Assembly: GCF_014642875.1 (NCBI RefSeq)
Contig: NZ_BMJC01000002.1
Location: 1,054,001-1,118,000 of the forward strand
Direction of reading: 5' to 3'
Length of the DNA: 64,000 bases
Source: Puia dinghuensis
GTDB lineage: Bacteria; Bacteroidota; Bacteroidia; Chitinophagales; Chitinophagaceae
How positions within the stretch are numbered: the first letter of the stretch is position 1; every line of letters begins with the position of its first letter. Of this stretch, positions 16,438 to 25,867 are shown in pieces. The notes beneath the pieces were generated by a model. It had not been told where the DNA came from, did no database searches, and saw nothing but the letters and a program-made list of their open reading frames with translations. A program made the translations under genes and the position numbers.

Positions 16438-17688
16438 CTACGACCGCTTCAACGTGATTACCGTAACCTCGGGCCAGATGCCGAGCCGACCGGAGAAGGC
16501 CAGGAAACCAAAACCTCGGTTGACGTAGAGATAGCGGCCGTTCTCGTTCGCAAGACCGGCCCAGTCGAGGTAGCGGTATTGCACAGGGCTCCAACGCCAT
16601 TTGTCCGACTCCACACCGAACTGTGCGCCATGGGTATGACCGGCAAGGGTGAGATGGATGTTCGCCGGGTGATGACGGATCTTCTCTTCCCAATGGGTCG
16701 GATCATGGGAAAGACAGATCTTGAAGGCTGTGGGGTCGACGCCTTCCAGGGCCTTTTCGAGATCGCCCAATTGAATGAAGCCGCGGCCCCAGTTCTGGAC
16801 GCCGATGAGGGAAATCTGCTGACCGTCCTTTTCGATGTTGACATGCTCATCGAGCAGCAGGCGATAGCCCAGGGTCTGGTGATGCGCTTTCAACTGTTGG
16901 AGGTTGCGGGCCTTTTCTTCCCTGCTGGCCCATTCGATATAGTCGCCATAGTCGTGATTGCCGAGGATGGAGAATTGACCGTATGGCGCTTTGAGTTCGC
17001 TGAACCGCTGGAGCCAGGGTTCGATCTCCCAGGCAACATTATTGACCAGATCGCCGGTGAAGACGAACAGATCGCTGTTTTGCGCTTTGGCGAGATCGAT
17101 GCCTCTTTGCACACCAGCCGCGTTGTCGAAACTACCCGAATGGATATCCGAGATCTGTGTGATGGTAAAACCGTCGAAGGCCGGTGGAAGATCGTCGAAG
17201 GTCAGTGTCGTTTTGTGGAGTTTATAATCATACTTCCCTTTCAGCATCCCATAGAGAAAGGCGGTGAAGGGGACAGCGGCTACAAGCGTCGCGATCTCGC
17301 TGATGAAGCGGCGGCGGGAAGGTATTGCCGGGCCGGTGTGGTGTTTGTTCACGGCATTGACGAGGCCTGCTATAAGGCGGCCGGCATCACCGAGGAAAAG
17401 GACGATCGAGAAGAAGAGCTTTGTGATGAGGAGGGCGAGGAATAAGGACAGGACCCATTCGTGAAAGGGACGCATGCCAACCGCGGTGCGAAAACTCCGG
17501 AGGCCGAACAGGAAAGTGATAGTTAAGCCGAGGGAAAAGACAAGGAAGCCCCAGGGAATGAGCCGTCCCGCCAGCCGCGAACGCCAGCCTGTCGTCAGGG
17601 TCCTGAGGCCGGAGAAGACATACCAATCCAGAAGTAAGCTGATCGCCAGGATGATAAGCAGGATATTTGTAAGAACACCGCGGTGCAT
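16438..17688 (-). CDS. Membrane-anchored calcineurin-like metallophosphoesterase
   Basis: I start at ATG 17688; a TTG three codons upstream is the alternative. The 416-residue product has about four N-terminal membrane helices and then a phosphoesterase domain with every metal-binding motif: ITQISDIHSGSF, FVFTGDLVNN, SILGNHDYGDY, ICLSHDPTHWE and LTLAGHTHGAQFG. The layout resembles YkuE/YaeI-type enzymes, which act on phospholipid head-group phosphates, but the substrate is inferred. The C-terminus ends in an RYLYVNRGFGF...ITLKRS segment typical of the family. It is divergent from the SPFH gene. Confidence 0.93.
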   Translation of the reverse strand: MHRGVLTNILLIILAISLLLDWYVFSGLRTLTTGWRSRLAGRLIPWGFLVFSLGLTITFLFGLRSFRTAVGMRPFHEWVLSLFLALLITKLFFSIVLFLGDAGRLIAGLVNAVNKHHTGPAIPSRRRFISEIATLVAAVPFTAFLYGMLKGKYDYKLHKTTLTFDDLPPAFDGFTITQISDIHSGSFDNAAGVQRGIDLAKAQNSDLFVFTGDLVNNVAWEIEPWLQRFSELKAPYGQFSILGNHDYGDYIEWASREEKARNLQQLKAHHQTLGYRLLLDEHVNIEKDGQQISLIGVQNWGRGFIQLGDLEKALEGVDPTAFKICLSHDPTHWEEKIRHHPANIHLTLAGHTHGAQFGVESDKWRWSPVQYRYLDWAGLANENGRYLYVNRGFGFLAFSGRLGIWPEVTVITLKRS

Positions 17689-17778
17689 AGGTGACAATTT
17701 AACGATTTTTTGATGACCGGTGAAGGATATCTATCCGCTTTCTATTAATTTCACCCTGCATAAATTAAATGCTACATC

Positions 17779-18885
17779 ATGGGACTTTTTGATAAGATAC
17801 GCAACGAGTTCGTAGATATAATAGAATGGGTGGACACCACCGGCGACACCATCGTGTGGAAATTCCCGCGTTATCACGATGAGATAAAAATGAACAGCCA
17901 GCTCACGGTGCGGGAGTCGCAATGGGCGATCTTTATGAATGAGGGCTCCATTACGGATGTATTCTCGCCGGGGATGTATACGCTTACGACGCAGAACATG
18001 CCGATCATGACCACGCTGAGGGGATGGAAATACGGGTTTAACAGCCCTTTCAAAGCGGATGTGTTCTTTGTCAGCCAGCGGCAGTTCGTCAACCAGAAAT
18101 GGGGTACGCGCAACCCGATCATGCTGCGTGATGCGGAGTTCGGGCCTATCCGGCTGCGGGCCTTCGGGAGCTTTGCTTTCCGGGTAAAGGACCCTGCCGT
18201 TTTCCTGAAAGAAGTGGCGGCCACCAACCCGGAATTTTCCGTCGAAGGCATCAACGAGCAGTTGCGCAACCTGGCGGTCTCCCGTGGAATGGACGCGATA
18301 GCAGAAGCGAAGATCCCCGTTCTCGATCTTGCCGCCAATTATGATGAAGTAAGTGCAAGAATAACCGATAAGATAAGGCCGGAATTCACGGAGCTGGGAC
18401 TGGAGCTGACGAAATTTTTGATCGAAAATATTTCCCTTCCTCCCGAAGTGGAGGCAGCCCTGGACAAACGCAGCAGCATGGGCATCGTTGGTAACCTGGG
18501 GGCCTATGCGCAGTATCAGGCGGCCAATGCGATGGAGCAGGCGGCTGCCAATCCCGGCGGCGGTGGTCTGGCGGGTGCCGGCATCGGTGCGGGGCTGGGG
18601 ATGGCCGTTGGCGGACAGATGGGAAATGTATTTGCCAACAATACCGTTCAGGGTAATGACGGGCCGCCACCGCTGCCCGGCGCTACACCTTTTTATGCCG
18701 CAATAGACGGCAAACAAGCTGGTCCTTATACGCCCGACCAGTTGTCGCAACTGGTGGCGGCGGGTACGATCAACGCACAAAGCCAGGTGTGGAAGAAGGG
18801 CATGGCAGGATGGGCTGCGGCAAATACCGTTCCCGAACTGGCTTCTATCTTCAGCAACATGCCACCGCCCTTACCCAACGCCTAA
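17779..18885 (+). CDS. SPFH-domain (virion-core-like, YdjI type) protein with C-terminal GYF_2 domain
   Basis: The 368-residue cytoplasmic protein starts MGLFDKIRNEFVDIIEWVD, typical of YdjI-like SPFH proteins. The SPFH domain runs to about residue 235 (REAQWAIFMNEG-like segment, PGMYTLTTQNMPI, FGSFAFRVKDPAVFLKEV, ENISLPPEVEAALDKR). A Gly/Ala-rich linker (about 255-295) leads to a GYF_2/DUF4339 module (about 312-362: YAAIDGKQAGPYTPDQLSQL, VWKKGMAGWAAA). SPFH proteins scaffold membrane-associated assemblies; this group lacks an N-terminal hairpin of its own. It is 15 bp upstream of a zinc-ribbon membrane protein and probably works with it at the inner membrane. Confidence 0.9.
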   Translation: MGLFDKIRNEFVDIIEWVDTTGDTIVWKFPRYHDEIKMNSQLTVRESQWAIFMNEGSITDVFSPGMYTLTTQNMPIMTTLRGWKYGFNSPFKADVFFVSQRQFVNQKWGTRNPIMLRDAEFGPIRLRAFGSFAFRVKDPAVFLKEVAATNPEFSVEGINEQLRNLAVSRGMDAIAEAKIPVLDLAANYDEVSARITDKIRPEFTELGLELTKFLIENISLPPEVEAALDKRSSMGIVGNLGAYAQYQAANAMEQAAANPGGGGLAGAGIGAGLGMAVGGQMGNVFANNTVQGNDGPPPLPGATPFYAAIDGKQAGPYTPDQLSQLVAAGTINAQSQVWKKGMAGWAAANTVPELASIFSNMPPPLPNA

Positions 18886-18900
18886 ACATCATTTCTTATC

Positions 18901-20016
18901 ATGGCTCAAACTGAACAAACAGCAGCGTCGCTGAGCACGTTGCAATGCAGCAGCTGCGGCGCTACCCTGCAATTCGCTGCCGGAACACATCATTTGACCT
19001 GCCAGTATTGCGGCGCCGCCAACGAGATAAAGGACGACGATACCAGTCCCATCGTTGCTTTCGATTATGCGGATTTTGTCGCGGGCAAGAATGGTGGATC
19101 GGCGGCGCAGACAGCGCGGGTCGTCTCCTGTAAGAACTGCGGTGCCTCCACTACCCTACCTCCCGAGGTGAATAGCGATACCTGTGTGTTTTGCGCCAGT
19201 CCGCTGGTGTTGAACGAAGCGCAGAACAAGTCCATCATCCGGCCGCATTATGTCCTGCCGTTTATCGTGCCGCAGGCAAAAGCTCTCGAGGATTTCCGCG
19301 CCTGGCTCAAACGCCTCTGGTGGGCGCCTTCCGATCTCACGAAGATGGTGAGCGGAGATGCACATGGCTTTAAAGGCATCTATATCCCGCACTGGAGCTA
19401 TGATGCGGCGACGCTATCCAACTACGCCGGCAGCCGCGGCGACTACTATTATGTGACGGAGACTTATGAGGAGCAGGATGATGATGGCAACACTGTGACC
19501 CAGACCCGGGAAGTCCGCCAGACCGCGTGGTCGCCGGTGGCGGGGGCGGTGGAGAATGCGTTTAACGATGTGTTGATCTCGGCGAGTCATTCGCTGCCGC
19601 AGGATGTAGCCAACCGGCTAGAGCCATGGAAGCTGGAAGCGCTGGTGCACTACAACGAACAATATGTCAGCGGATTCCGGAGCGAGCTCTTCCAGGTAGA
19701 ACCGGAGAAGGGACTCGAAGAGGCCAAGCGGCGGATGCAACCCGTTATCCGGGAGACCATTCTCGACGACATCGGTGGGGACGAACAGGTGATCGACGCC
19801 ATCGACACGACCTATAGTAACCTGGGATTGAAATACCTGCTGCTGCCAGCCTGGATCAGCACGTACAAGTACAATAATAAAGTCTATCATTTTACCGTCA
19901 ACGCCTGTACGGGTGAGGTAGTGGGTGAACGGCCATACAGCGCCGCGAAGATCGCACTGGCCGTAATTGCGGCGATCGTGCTGATCATAGTCATTATCAT
20001 GATGCTACAGAAGTAG
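18901..20016 (+). CDS. Zinc-ribbon protein with C-terminal membrane anchor
   Basis: The 371-residue protein carries two cysteine-pair zinc ribbons near the N-terminus (CSSCGA...CQYCGAAN at about residues 16-40, and CKNCGAS...CVFCAS at about 79-100), a central conserved domain with WSYDAATLSNYAGSRG and VTETYEEQDDDGNTVTQTRE, and a single C-terminal membrane helix (IALAVIAAIVLIIVIIMML). Proteins of this build are often annotated as primosomal-protein-N'-like or TFIIB-type zinc-ribbon proteins because of the ribbons; there is no helicase domain. Co-transcription with the SPFH protein (15-bp gap) suggests a membrane complex, as for the Bacillus YdjI/YdjH neighbourhood. Function is unknown. Confidence 0.82.
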   Translation: MAQTEQTAASLSTLQCSSCGATLQFAAGTHHLTCQYCGAANEIKDDDTSPIVAFDYADFVAGKNGGSAAQTARVVSCKNCGASTTLPPEVNSDTCVFCASPLVLNEAQNKSIIRPHYVLPFIVPQAKALEDFRAWLKRLWWAPSDLTKMVSGDAHGFKGIYIPHWSYDAATLSNYAGSRGDYYYVTETYEEQDDDGNTVTQTREVRQTAWSPVAGAVENAFNDVLISASHSLPQDVANRLEPWKLEALVHYNEQYVSGFRSELFQVEPEKGLEEAKRRMQPVIRETILDDIGGDEQVIDAIDTTYSNLGLKYLLLPAWISTYKYNNKVYHFTVNACTGEVVGERPYSAAKIALAVIAAIVLIIVIIMMLQK

Positions 20017-20037
20017 CCCGATTACTAATCGTGCCTG

Positions 20038-21483
20038 TTATAGTAATCTTATGTTGAGCAGGGCTTCTATTTCCCTGATAGCCGGCCGGGGAAAAGTGCC
20101 CAGCCAAAAGGACAGGCCCATCAGCAGGATCAGCACAGCATAGGTGGCGTAATAGAAGAATGGGTGAAGGGGCCTCGCACGGGCGGGCGCCGGGGGCATC
20201 TTTTCGAACAGGGTGCTGATGACGCGCAGGTAGAAATACAGGCCGATGACGCTCGTGAGCACCAATACGATGACGGGGACCCATAGCTGCCGTCCGATGC
20301 CGGCGCCCAGTACCAGGAATTTTCCCAAAAAGCCGGCCGTCAACGGGATTCCCGCCAGGGAAAGAAGGGCAACGGCCAACACGGCCCCCATCACAGGATC
20401 TCTCCAAAATAATCCCCGGTAGCCGGACAGGTCGCCGGCGTCCTCCTGGCGCGTGGACAACAAGGTAATGACGCCAAAAGCGGAAAGCAGCGTGATCGAA
20501 TAGGCCAGCAAATAAAAGAACCCGGCTTCTGCACCGGCAGCATCGCCTGGGAGGAAGGCAACGAGCAGGTAGCCGAAATGGGCGATGGAGGAGTAGGCGA
20601 GCAGCCGTTTGATATTTTGTTGCTGCAACGCCAGCAGATTGCCCACGATCATCGATGCCACCGAGATGACGACAACTATGGTCATCGCCGCCGGATACTG
20701 CTGCAGGTGAACGGCCTGGGCAAACCGCAGCAGGACGGCAAACACGCCTGTCTTGGAAACGGTGGCAATAAAGACCGTCACCGGGGAAGGAGCGCCCTGG
20801 TAAACGTCGGCTGCCCAAAGGTGGAAGGGCGCCAGCGCGAGTTTGAATCCTATCGCCACCAGCAGGAATCCCATGCCCATGATGAAGAGGATGGGCGTGC
20901 CCGAGGACGGCAATCCCCGTGCGATGCCCGTGAACTCCATGCTTCCTGTCTCCAGGTAAATGAGGGCCATGCCGAACAGCAGGAAGGCAGAAGACAACGC
21001 AGCGAGCATCAGGTATTTCATCCCTGCCTCCACGGCATTGTTCCGGGTACGTAGGTAGGCGATGAGCGCATACAGGCTTACGCTCAGTAACTCCAGCCCT
21101 ATGAACAACGAGATAAAATGGCGGCTGATCGTCAGCACGGCCGAGCCAAGCGTGGCCAGGAACAAAAGGATATAATATTCTTTGGGGTTTTCCTCCCGCT
21201 CTTCGAAGTAAATAAACGACAGCAATCCTATCACGAGGACGGAAAATATGATCAATCCTGTGAACAACGCTCCGAGGCCGTCCACTACCAGCAAAGGAGC
21301 GATCTCCCGCGGTAAGGCATCTCTTACTAACCACATGGCCAGCACTACCAGGCACATCATCCCGAATCCTGCCACCTGTATGAAGGTGTGGCTGCGGCCG
21401 AAGGCGATGGATAAGATCACCAGAATGGAGGCGGCGGCCAGCACGATGAACGGAAGCAGCGCCTGAAACTGTAATTCATTCAT
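20038..21483 (-). CDS. nuoN: NADH-quinone oxidoreductase subunit N
   Basis: NuoN is one of three antiporter-like proton-pumping subunits of the complex I membrane arm. The start is ATG 21483, which overlaps the nuoM stop by 3 bp; the longer frame reads back into nuoM. It gives 481 residues with about 14 membrane helices. Core features are present: GLELLSVSLYALIAY with the transmembrane glutamate, the lysine-bearing GMKYLMLAALSSAFLLFG, LALAPFHLWAADVYQGAPSPVT and LLALQQQNIKRLLAYSSIAHFGY. It is the last gene of the operon, 22 bp from the convergent zinc-ribbon gene. Confidence 0.95.
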   Translation of the reverse strand: MNELQFQALLPFIVLAAASILVILSIAFGRSHTFIQVAGFGMMCLVVLAMWLVRDALPREIAPLLVVDGLGALFTGLIIFSVLVIGLLSFIYFEEREENPKEYYILLFLATLGSAVLTISRHFISLFIGLELLSVSLYALIAYLRTRNNAVEAGMKYLMLAALSSAFLLFGMALIYLETGSMEFTGIARGLPSSGTPILFIMGMGFLLVAIGFKLALAPFHLWAADVYQGAPSPVTVFIATVSKTGVFAVLLRFAQAVHLQQYPAAMTIVVVISVASMIVGNLLALQQQNIKRLLAYSSIAHFGYLLVAFLPGDAAGAEAGFFYLLAYSITLLSAFGVITLLSTRQEDAGDLSGYRGLFWRDPVMGAVLAVALLSLAGIPLTAGFLGKFLVLGAGIGRQLWVPVIVLVLTSVIGLYFYLRVISTLFEKMPPAPARARPLHPFFYYATYAVLILLMGLSFWLGTFPRPAIREIEALLNIRLL

Positions 21484-23051
21484 ATCCTGAAGTTGAGGGT
21501 TAATTGTTGTATCGTCTCTTTTGCCAGATCCATCACCGGCTGGGGGTATAATCCCAGTAACACGATGCCAACGCAAAGCAGGCCTAAAATGATCCATTCT
21601 CTGCTATCAATATCCTGCTGTGCCGAAGCGGTGGGCGGAGTGATGGTCGGAGGGGCGGCCGGACCGAAGAAAACCCTCATCATCATCCGAAGGCAATAGA
21701 GGGCAGAGAACACCAATGCCGTGCTGGCGATGACCACCAGGGTGGCGTATTGCGGAAATGCTCCCAGCAGAATAAGGAATTCCGCGATGAAATTCCCGAA
21801 CAACGGCAATCCCAGCGAAGCCATGGCAAAAACCATCGCCAGGTTTCCCATGGCGGGCATGGAAGTTTGCAGACCGCCCATCCGGGCCAATTCCCGCGTA
21901 TGCAGTCTTTCCTTTATCATCCCCGCAATTGCGAACAAGGCGCCGGTGCTGATCCCGTGGGCAATCAGCTGGATGACCACACCCTGCATCGCCGTTTCCT
22001 GCATCGCAAAGATGCCCAGCAGCACAAATCCCATGTGGCTTACGGAAGTATAGGCGATGAGGCGTTTGAGATCGGTTTGGGCGAAGGCCAGCAGGGCTCC
22101 GTATACGATGCTGATGACGCCCGCCAGCATAGCCCAAGGAGCAATGGCTGTCGAAGCCTGCGGGAAAAAGGGTAATACAAACCGGATGATGCCGTAAGCG
22201 CCGGTCTTGAGCAGCAGTCCCGCCAGTACTATGCTACCGGCGGTGGGCGCTTCGCTGTGCGCATCGGGCAACCAATTGTGCAGGGGCACCACGGGCAGTT
22301 TCACCGCAAAGGCAGCCAGGAATCCGAGCATGATCCACCGGGCGGCAGTCGGGGACAGGGTGGATTGTAAGATGGCGAAATAATCGAAGGTGTATGTTCC
22401 ACTTTGCCGGCCATGGATGAAATACAACGCCAGTATCGCCAGCAGCATCAGCAATCCGCCGGCTTGCGTAAAAAGGAAGAATTTATAGGCGGCATACCGG
22501 CGGTTGCTGTCGCCCCAGATGAGGATGAGCAGATACATCGGCACGAGCATCACTTCCCAGAAGAAATAGAAGAGGAACAGGTCGGTCGCCAGAAAGACTC
22601 CGGCAATGCCAGCCAGGGTCCACAGGAGGTTGAAATAGAAGAAGCCTGTCCTTTCGCTGATCTCTTTCCAGGAGCTGAGCACCGCCAGCAAACCGAGGAA
22701 AATAGTAAGCGACAGCAATATCAGGCTCAACCCATCCATCGACAGGCGAAGACTGATGCCGAAGGAAGGTATCCAGGTGTTGCGGTAATCTATCAACCAG
22801 GGCGTTGCAGCGTGGGGGGAGGCGGCATGCGGCTCAGCGGAAGGGGTGGTGACCTGCGGCGCAGGGTATGGAGAGACGGCCTGCGGCCCGGTGCCGGTGA
22901 CAAAATGCACCAGCAGGGCGCTTATTATGAGCCCGTCGGCGACAACCGAGGCCAGGGCGATCCATTTCGCGTAGCCGGCTTTCCAGGTGTCCGTCAGCCA
23001 GCATAGGATGCCCCCGCAAAGTAATAAGCCTATTATCCAAACGAGTATCAT
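21480..23051 (-). CDS. nuoM: NADH-quinone oxidoreductase subunit M
   Basis: This 523-residue antiporter-like subunit of complex I has about 14 membrane helices. Typical blocks are FFWEVMLVPMYLLILIWG (with the pumping glutamate), AAYKFFLFTQAGGLLML, LPVVPLHNWLPDAHSEAPTAGSIVLAG and LAFAQTDLKRLIAYTSVSHMGF. An insertion rich in Pro, His and Ala (PYPAPQVTTPSAEPHAASPH) lies at about residues 60-85, between the first two helices, and probably forms an unusually long periplasmic loop. Its ATG overlaps the nuoL stop by 4 bp and its stop overlaps nuoN, so translation is probably coupled. Confidence 0.96.
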   Translation of the reverse strand: MILVWIIGLLLCGGILCWLTDTWKAGYAKWIALASVVADGLIISALLVHFVTGTGPQAVSPYPAPQVTTPSAEPHAASPHAATPWLIDYRNTWIPSFGISLRLSMDGLSLILLSLTIFLGLLAVLSSWKEISERTGFFYFNLLWTLAGIAGVFLATDLFLFYFFWEVMLVPMYLLILIWGDSNRRYAAYKFFLFTQAGGLLMLLAILALYFIHGRQSGTYTFDYFAILQSTLSPTAARWIMLGFLAAFAVKLPVVPLHNWLPDAHSEAPTAGSIVLAGLLLKTGAYGIIRFVLPFFPQASTAIAPWAMLAGVISIVYGALLAFAQTDLKRLIAYTSVSHMGFVLLGIFAMQETAMQGVVIQLIAHGISTGALFAIAGMIKERLHTRELARMGGLQTSMPAMGNLAMVFAMASLGLPLFGNFIAEFLILLGAFPQYATLVVIASTALVFSALYCLRMMMRVFFGPAAPPTITPPTASAQQDIDSREWIILGLLCVGIVLLGLYPQPVMDLAKETIQQLTLNFRI

Positions 23052-24958
23052 AACAATAAGGTTAGAATAAACAGGATCCCCATCAGCACACCCACCGCAT
23101 ACCAGCGAAGAGAGCCGTTCTGGGAGGCGGACAGCAGCCGGTGGCCTGTCCGGGCTGCCCGGACAACGGCAACGTACAGTTGATCGAAGATATCTGCCCG
23201 GTTGAGCCGGGTGATGCTTACAAGGGGACGGACAAACAAGGTATCGTATAACCGATCGAATCCCCAGCCCCCGAACAGGAAGTTACGGATGGCTGCCGCG
23301 AGGGGCCGTTGCTGCCATCGCGTAATGATCCCGATCTCCGGTTGCCGGTGATACAGTTGGTAGCCCACGCCGATGCCGGCGAGGGTCGCCATGACGGCTA
23401 ATAACTGTCCGATGGTCTCACCGCCGCTCCGGGTGGCGGGGGCCGGCAGCACGCTTTGCAGGAAGCCGGAAAAAAGGTGCACGGGTAGCAGGTTGTGCGG
23501 CCATTCCACGAAGCCCGCCGTGAGGGAAAGGAATGCGAGTATGATCAGAGGAATGGTGATCAGCCGTCCCGGACGAGAGGAGACAGATGTTTTGGCCTCG
23601 CCCCAAAAAACCACCAGCAGCAGCCGGGTGGAATAAAAGGCGGTGATCACTGCACCTGCAAGGGCCGCCAGCCATAATGCAGTGCCGCCATTGGCGGCGC
23701 GCCAGGCATACCAAAGTATCTGCTCCTTGCTGTAGAAGCCAGCGCTTACCAGGGGCAAAGCGGCCAGCGACGCGGCGCCGGCCAGGAAAGTCCAATATAC
23801 TACCGGCAGCTTATCCTTCAGCCCGCCCATCCTGAAGATATTGTGCTCATGATGGAGGGATTCGATGACGGCGCCGGCGGCAAGGAACAGCAATGCCTTA
23901 AAGAAGGCGTGCGTGAAGAAATGAAAAATGGCGGCGCCGTATGCCCCGACACCCAATGCGAGGAACATATACCCTATCTGGCTGATGGTGGAATAAGCCA
24001 GGATACGTTTGATATCCGTCTGCACCATGGCGCTGCACGCGGCCACCAGCAGGGTGAGAGCGCCTGTTATCGCGGTGACGGTCATCGCCAGCGGGGAAAG
24101 CTGGAACAGTACATGCATTCGTGCGATGAGGTAGACGCCTGCCGTGACCATCGTGGCGGCGTGTATGAGGGCGCTGACAGGAGAAGGCCCGGCCATGGCA
24201 TCCGGCAGCCATGTCTGGAGCGGCAGCTGCGCCGACTTACCCATTCCACCTGCGAGGAAGAGCAACGCGATGAGGGTAATGACGGGAGAGCCGAGCCGGA
24301 AATGCCCGGGGGATTGCCTGAGGATGGCTGCTATATCCAGCGTCGCCAGTTCTTTGAAGAGGAGGAACAACCCGATGAGCAGGGCCGTATCACCGATGCG
24401 GGTGATGATGAAAGCCTTATTGGCGGCCAGGCAATTGGCGGGGGAATCGTACCAGAACCCGATGAGGAGGTAGCTGCATAGCCCGACCCCTTCCCATCCC
24501 AGGTAGAGCAGGACGAGATTATCGGCCATCACCAGGATCAGCATGGCGCATACGAACAGGTTCATGCAGGCGAAGAAGCGCGCATAATCCCGATCGCCCC
24601 GCATGAAGGCCGTGGAATAAAGGTGTATCAGGGCCCCCACGAAGGTGATGATGAACATAAACACCAGCGACAGGGAGTCCACCCTGAGACCAAAGGATAT
24701 GGACAAAGCCCCGGCGTGGAACCATTGCCCCAATTGGAGGTCATAGTGAACCGAGGCAGGTGAGGCATGCCCCGCGGCAGCCCCCACAGCCCCGCTTCCG
24801 AAAAATTGCCCGCAAAGAACCATCGTCAGGAGAGCGGCGGCGCACACGCTCCCCGCACCCGTGATGGCGACGGCTTTTTGGGACATACGCCGTCCGCCCA
24901 GCGCCAGCACCAGGAACCCCAACAGGGGCAAAGCGGGAATATAGGCAAGCTCATTCAT
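23048..24958 (-). CDS. nuoL: NADH-quinone oxidoreductase subunit L
   Basis: NuoL is the distal antiporter-like subunit of complex I. The 636-residue product, slightly longer than NuoM and NuoN, fits the usual NuoL size including the C-terminal amphipathic HL helix and final anchor. Family blocks: FVGALIHLYSTAFMRGDRDYARFFACMNLF, YLGWEGVGLCSYLLIGFWY, KSAQLPLQTWLPDAMAGPSPVSALIHAATMVTAGVYL, DIKRILAYSTISQIGYMFLALG and FFTHAFFKALLFLAAGAVIE. It overlaps nuoK by 8 bp and nuoM by 4 bp. A Gly/Ala insert (GSGAVGAAAGHA) sits in the first periplasmic loop. Confidence 0.96.
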   Translation of the reverse strand: MNELAYIPALPLLGFLVLALGGRRMSQKAVAITGAGSVCAAALLTMVLCGQFFGSGAVGAAAGHASPASVHYDLQLGQWFHAGALSISFGLRVDSLSLVFMFIITFVGALIHLYSTAFMRGDRDYARFFACMNLFVCAMLILVMADNLVLLYLGWEGVGLCSYLLIGFWYDSPANCLAANKAFIITRIGDTALLIGLFLLFKELATLDIAAILRQSPGHFRLGSPVITLIALLFLAGGMGKSAQLPLQTWLPDAMAGPSPVSALIHAATMVTAGVYLIARMHVLFQLSPLAMTVTAITGALTLLVAACSAMVQTDIKRILAYSTISQIGYMFLALGVGAYGAAIFHFFTHAFFKALLFLAAGAVIESLHHEHNIFRMGGLKDKLPVVYWTFLAGAASLAALPLVSAGFYSKEQILWYAWRAANGGTALWLAALAGAVITAFYSTRLLLVVFWGEAKTSVSSRPGRLITIPLIILAFLSLTAGFVEWPHNLLPVHLFSGFLQSVLPAPATRSGGETIGQLLAVMATLAGIGVGYQLYHRQPEIGIITRWQQRPLAAAIRNFLFGGWGFDRLYDTLFVRPLVSITRLNRADIFDQLYVAVVRAARTGHRLLSASQNGSLRWYAVGVLMGILFILTLLL

Positions 24959-25262
24959 CTTTCAATTTATTCAGGTCTTCCACATCCATCGTCTTATGCT
25001 GATGCCAGATCTGCATCACCAGGGCCAGCCCCACGGAGACCTCCGCTGCGGCCATGGCCAATATGAACAGGAACATCGCCTGGCCATCGGGTTGATGCCA
25101 CTTGGATCCGGCTGCTACGAATGCGAGGCCCGCGGCATTCAGCATGATCTCTATGGAGATGAGCATAAAAAGGATATTCTTTCGGGTCAGCACGCCCGTG
25201 AGCCCGAGCAGGAACAGCACGGCCGCGACGAAAAGGACCCTATCGATGTTTACAACTGCCAT
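24951..25262 (-). CDS. nuoK: NADH-quinone oxidoreductase subunit K
   Basis: This 103-residue, three-helix subunit connects the quinone module to the antiporter subunits of complex I. The key block GVLTRKNILFMLISIEIMLNAAGLAFVA contains the conserved membrane glutamate in the second helix, and MAAAEVSVGLALVMQIW supplies the second glutamate. The C-terminal tail (HQHKTMDVEDLNKLKDE) is cytoplasmic. Its start overlaps nuoJ by 13 bp and its end overlaps nuoL by 8 bp. Confidence 0.96.
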   Translation of the reverse strand: MAVVNIDRVLFVAAVLFLLGLTGVLTRKNILFMLISIEIMLNAAGLAFVAAGSKWHQPDGQAMFLFILAMAAAEVSVGLALVMQIWHQHKTMDVEDLNKLKDE

Positions 25263-25867
25263 GTTTTACGCTCCTTTTCCGGTATGCCTTCGCCGTCCCC
25301 GGTGTGCACCTCGCGGGCGTCCCCTGCTGATGCCTCGTGGGCATCGGTTTCCTCTCGCAGGAAACGGTGAAGGCTTTCTTTTTTATGTTTACCGATGTGT
25401 GCGGCCCCTACAATGCCGGCCATGAGGAGGAACCCTGCTAACTCCACGGCAATGAGGTATTCGCCATACAGGGAGAGGGCCACTTGTCGCGGAGTCACGA
25501 CCGCTAGCTGCAAGGCAGGAAGGTCTCCCCGCACCAGCAGGACACCTATTTCAAGCAACAAGACCAGCGTCAGCAATGCAGGCCCCACCCATACCCTGGG
25601 CCGCAACCATTGCTTCTCCTGCAAGGCTGTGTCTTTATCAAGGTTGAGCATCATGACCACGAAAATGAAAAGGACCATGATCGCGCCGGCATAGATGATC
25701 ACTTCCAGCACGGCTACAAAAGGAGCGCCCAGGGACAGGAAGATCATAGCCACGGCAAGAAAGGAAACCACCAGGTAGAGCAGTGCATGGATGGGATGAT
25801 AGCGGGTGATCACCATCAGCGTAGCGACAATGGCTACCAGGGATGATAGGTAAAATAAGGTTGACAT
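25250..25867 (-). CDS. nuoJ: NADH-quinone oxidoreductase subunit J
   Basis: The 205-residue membrane subunit of complex I has five helices. HPIHALLYLVVSFLAVAMIFLSLGAPFVAVLEVIIYAGAIMVLFIFVVMML is a nearly textbook NuoJ segment, including the helix-3 pi-bulge region. The hydrophilic C-terminus (about 165-205) is rich in Glu, His and Lys. Its ATG overlaps the nuoI TAA by one base, and its end overlaps nuoK by 13 bp. Confidence 0.95.
   Translation of the reverse strand: MSTLFYLSSLVAIVATLMVITRYHPIHALLYLVVSFLAVAMIFLSLGAPFVAVLEVIIYAGAIMVLFIFVVMMLNLDKDTALQEKQWLRPRVWVGPALLTLVLLLEIGVLLVRGDLPALQLAVVTPRQVALSLYGEYLIAVELAGFLLMAGIVGAAHIGKHKKESLHRFLREETDAHEASAGDAREVHTGDGEGIPEKERKTWQL

Noticed and set aside
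17731-18780. Long minus-strand open frame opposite the SPFH gene
   Set aside because: It mirrors a well-supported gene codon for codon, has no recognisable domains and unnatural composition; it reflects high GC at third positions.
19997-21355. Minus-strand frame of about 450 codons overlapping nuoN in another phase
   Set aside because: Arg/Pro/His-rich with no membrane helices or motifs, while the nuoN frame is unambiguous.
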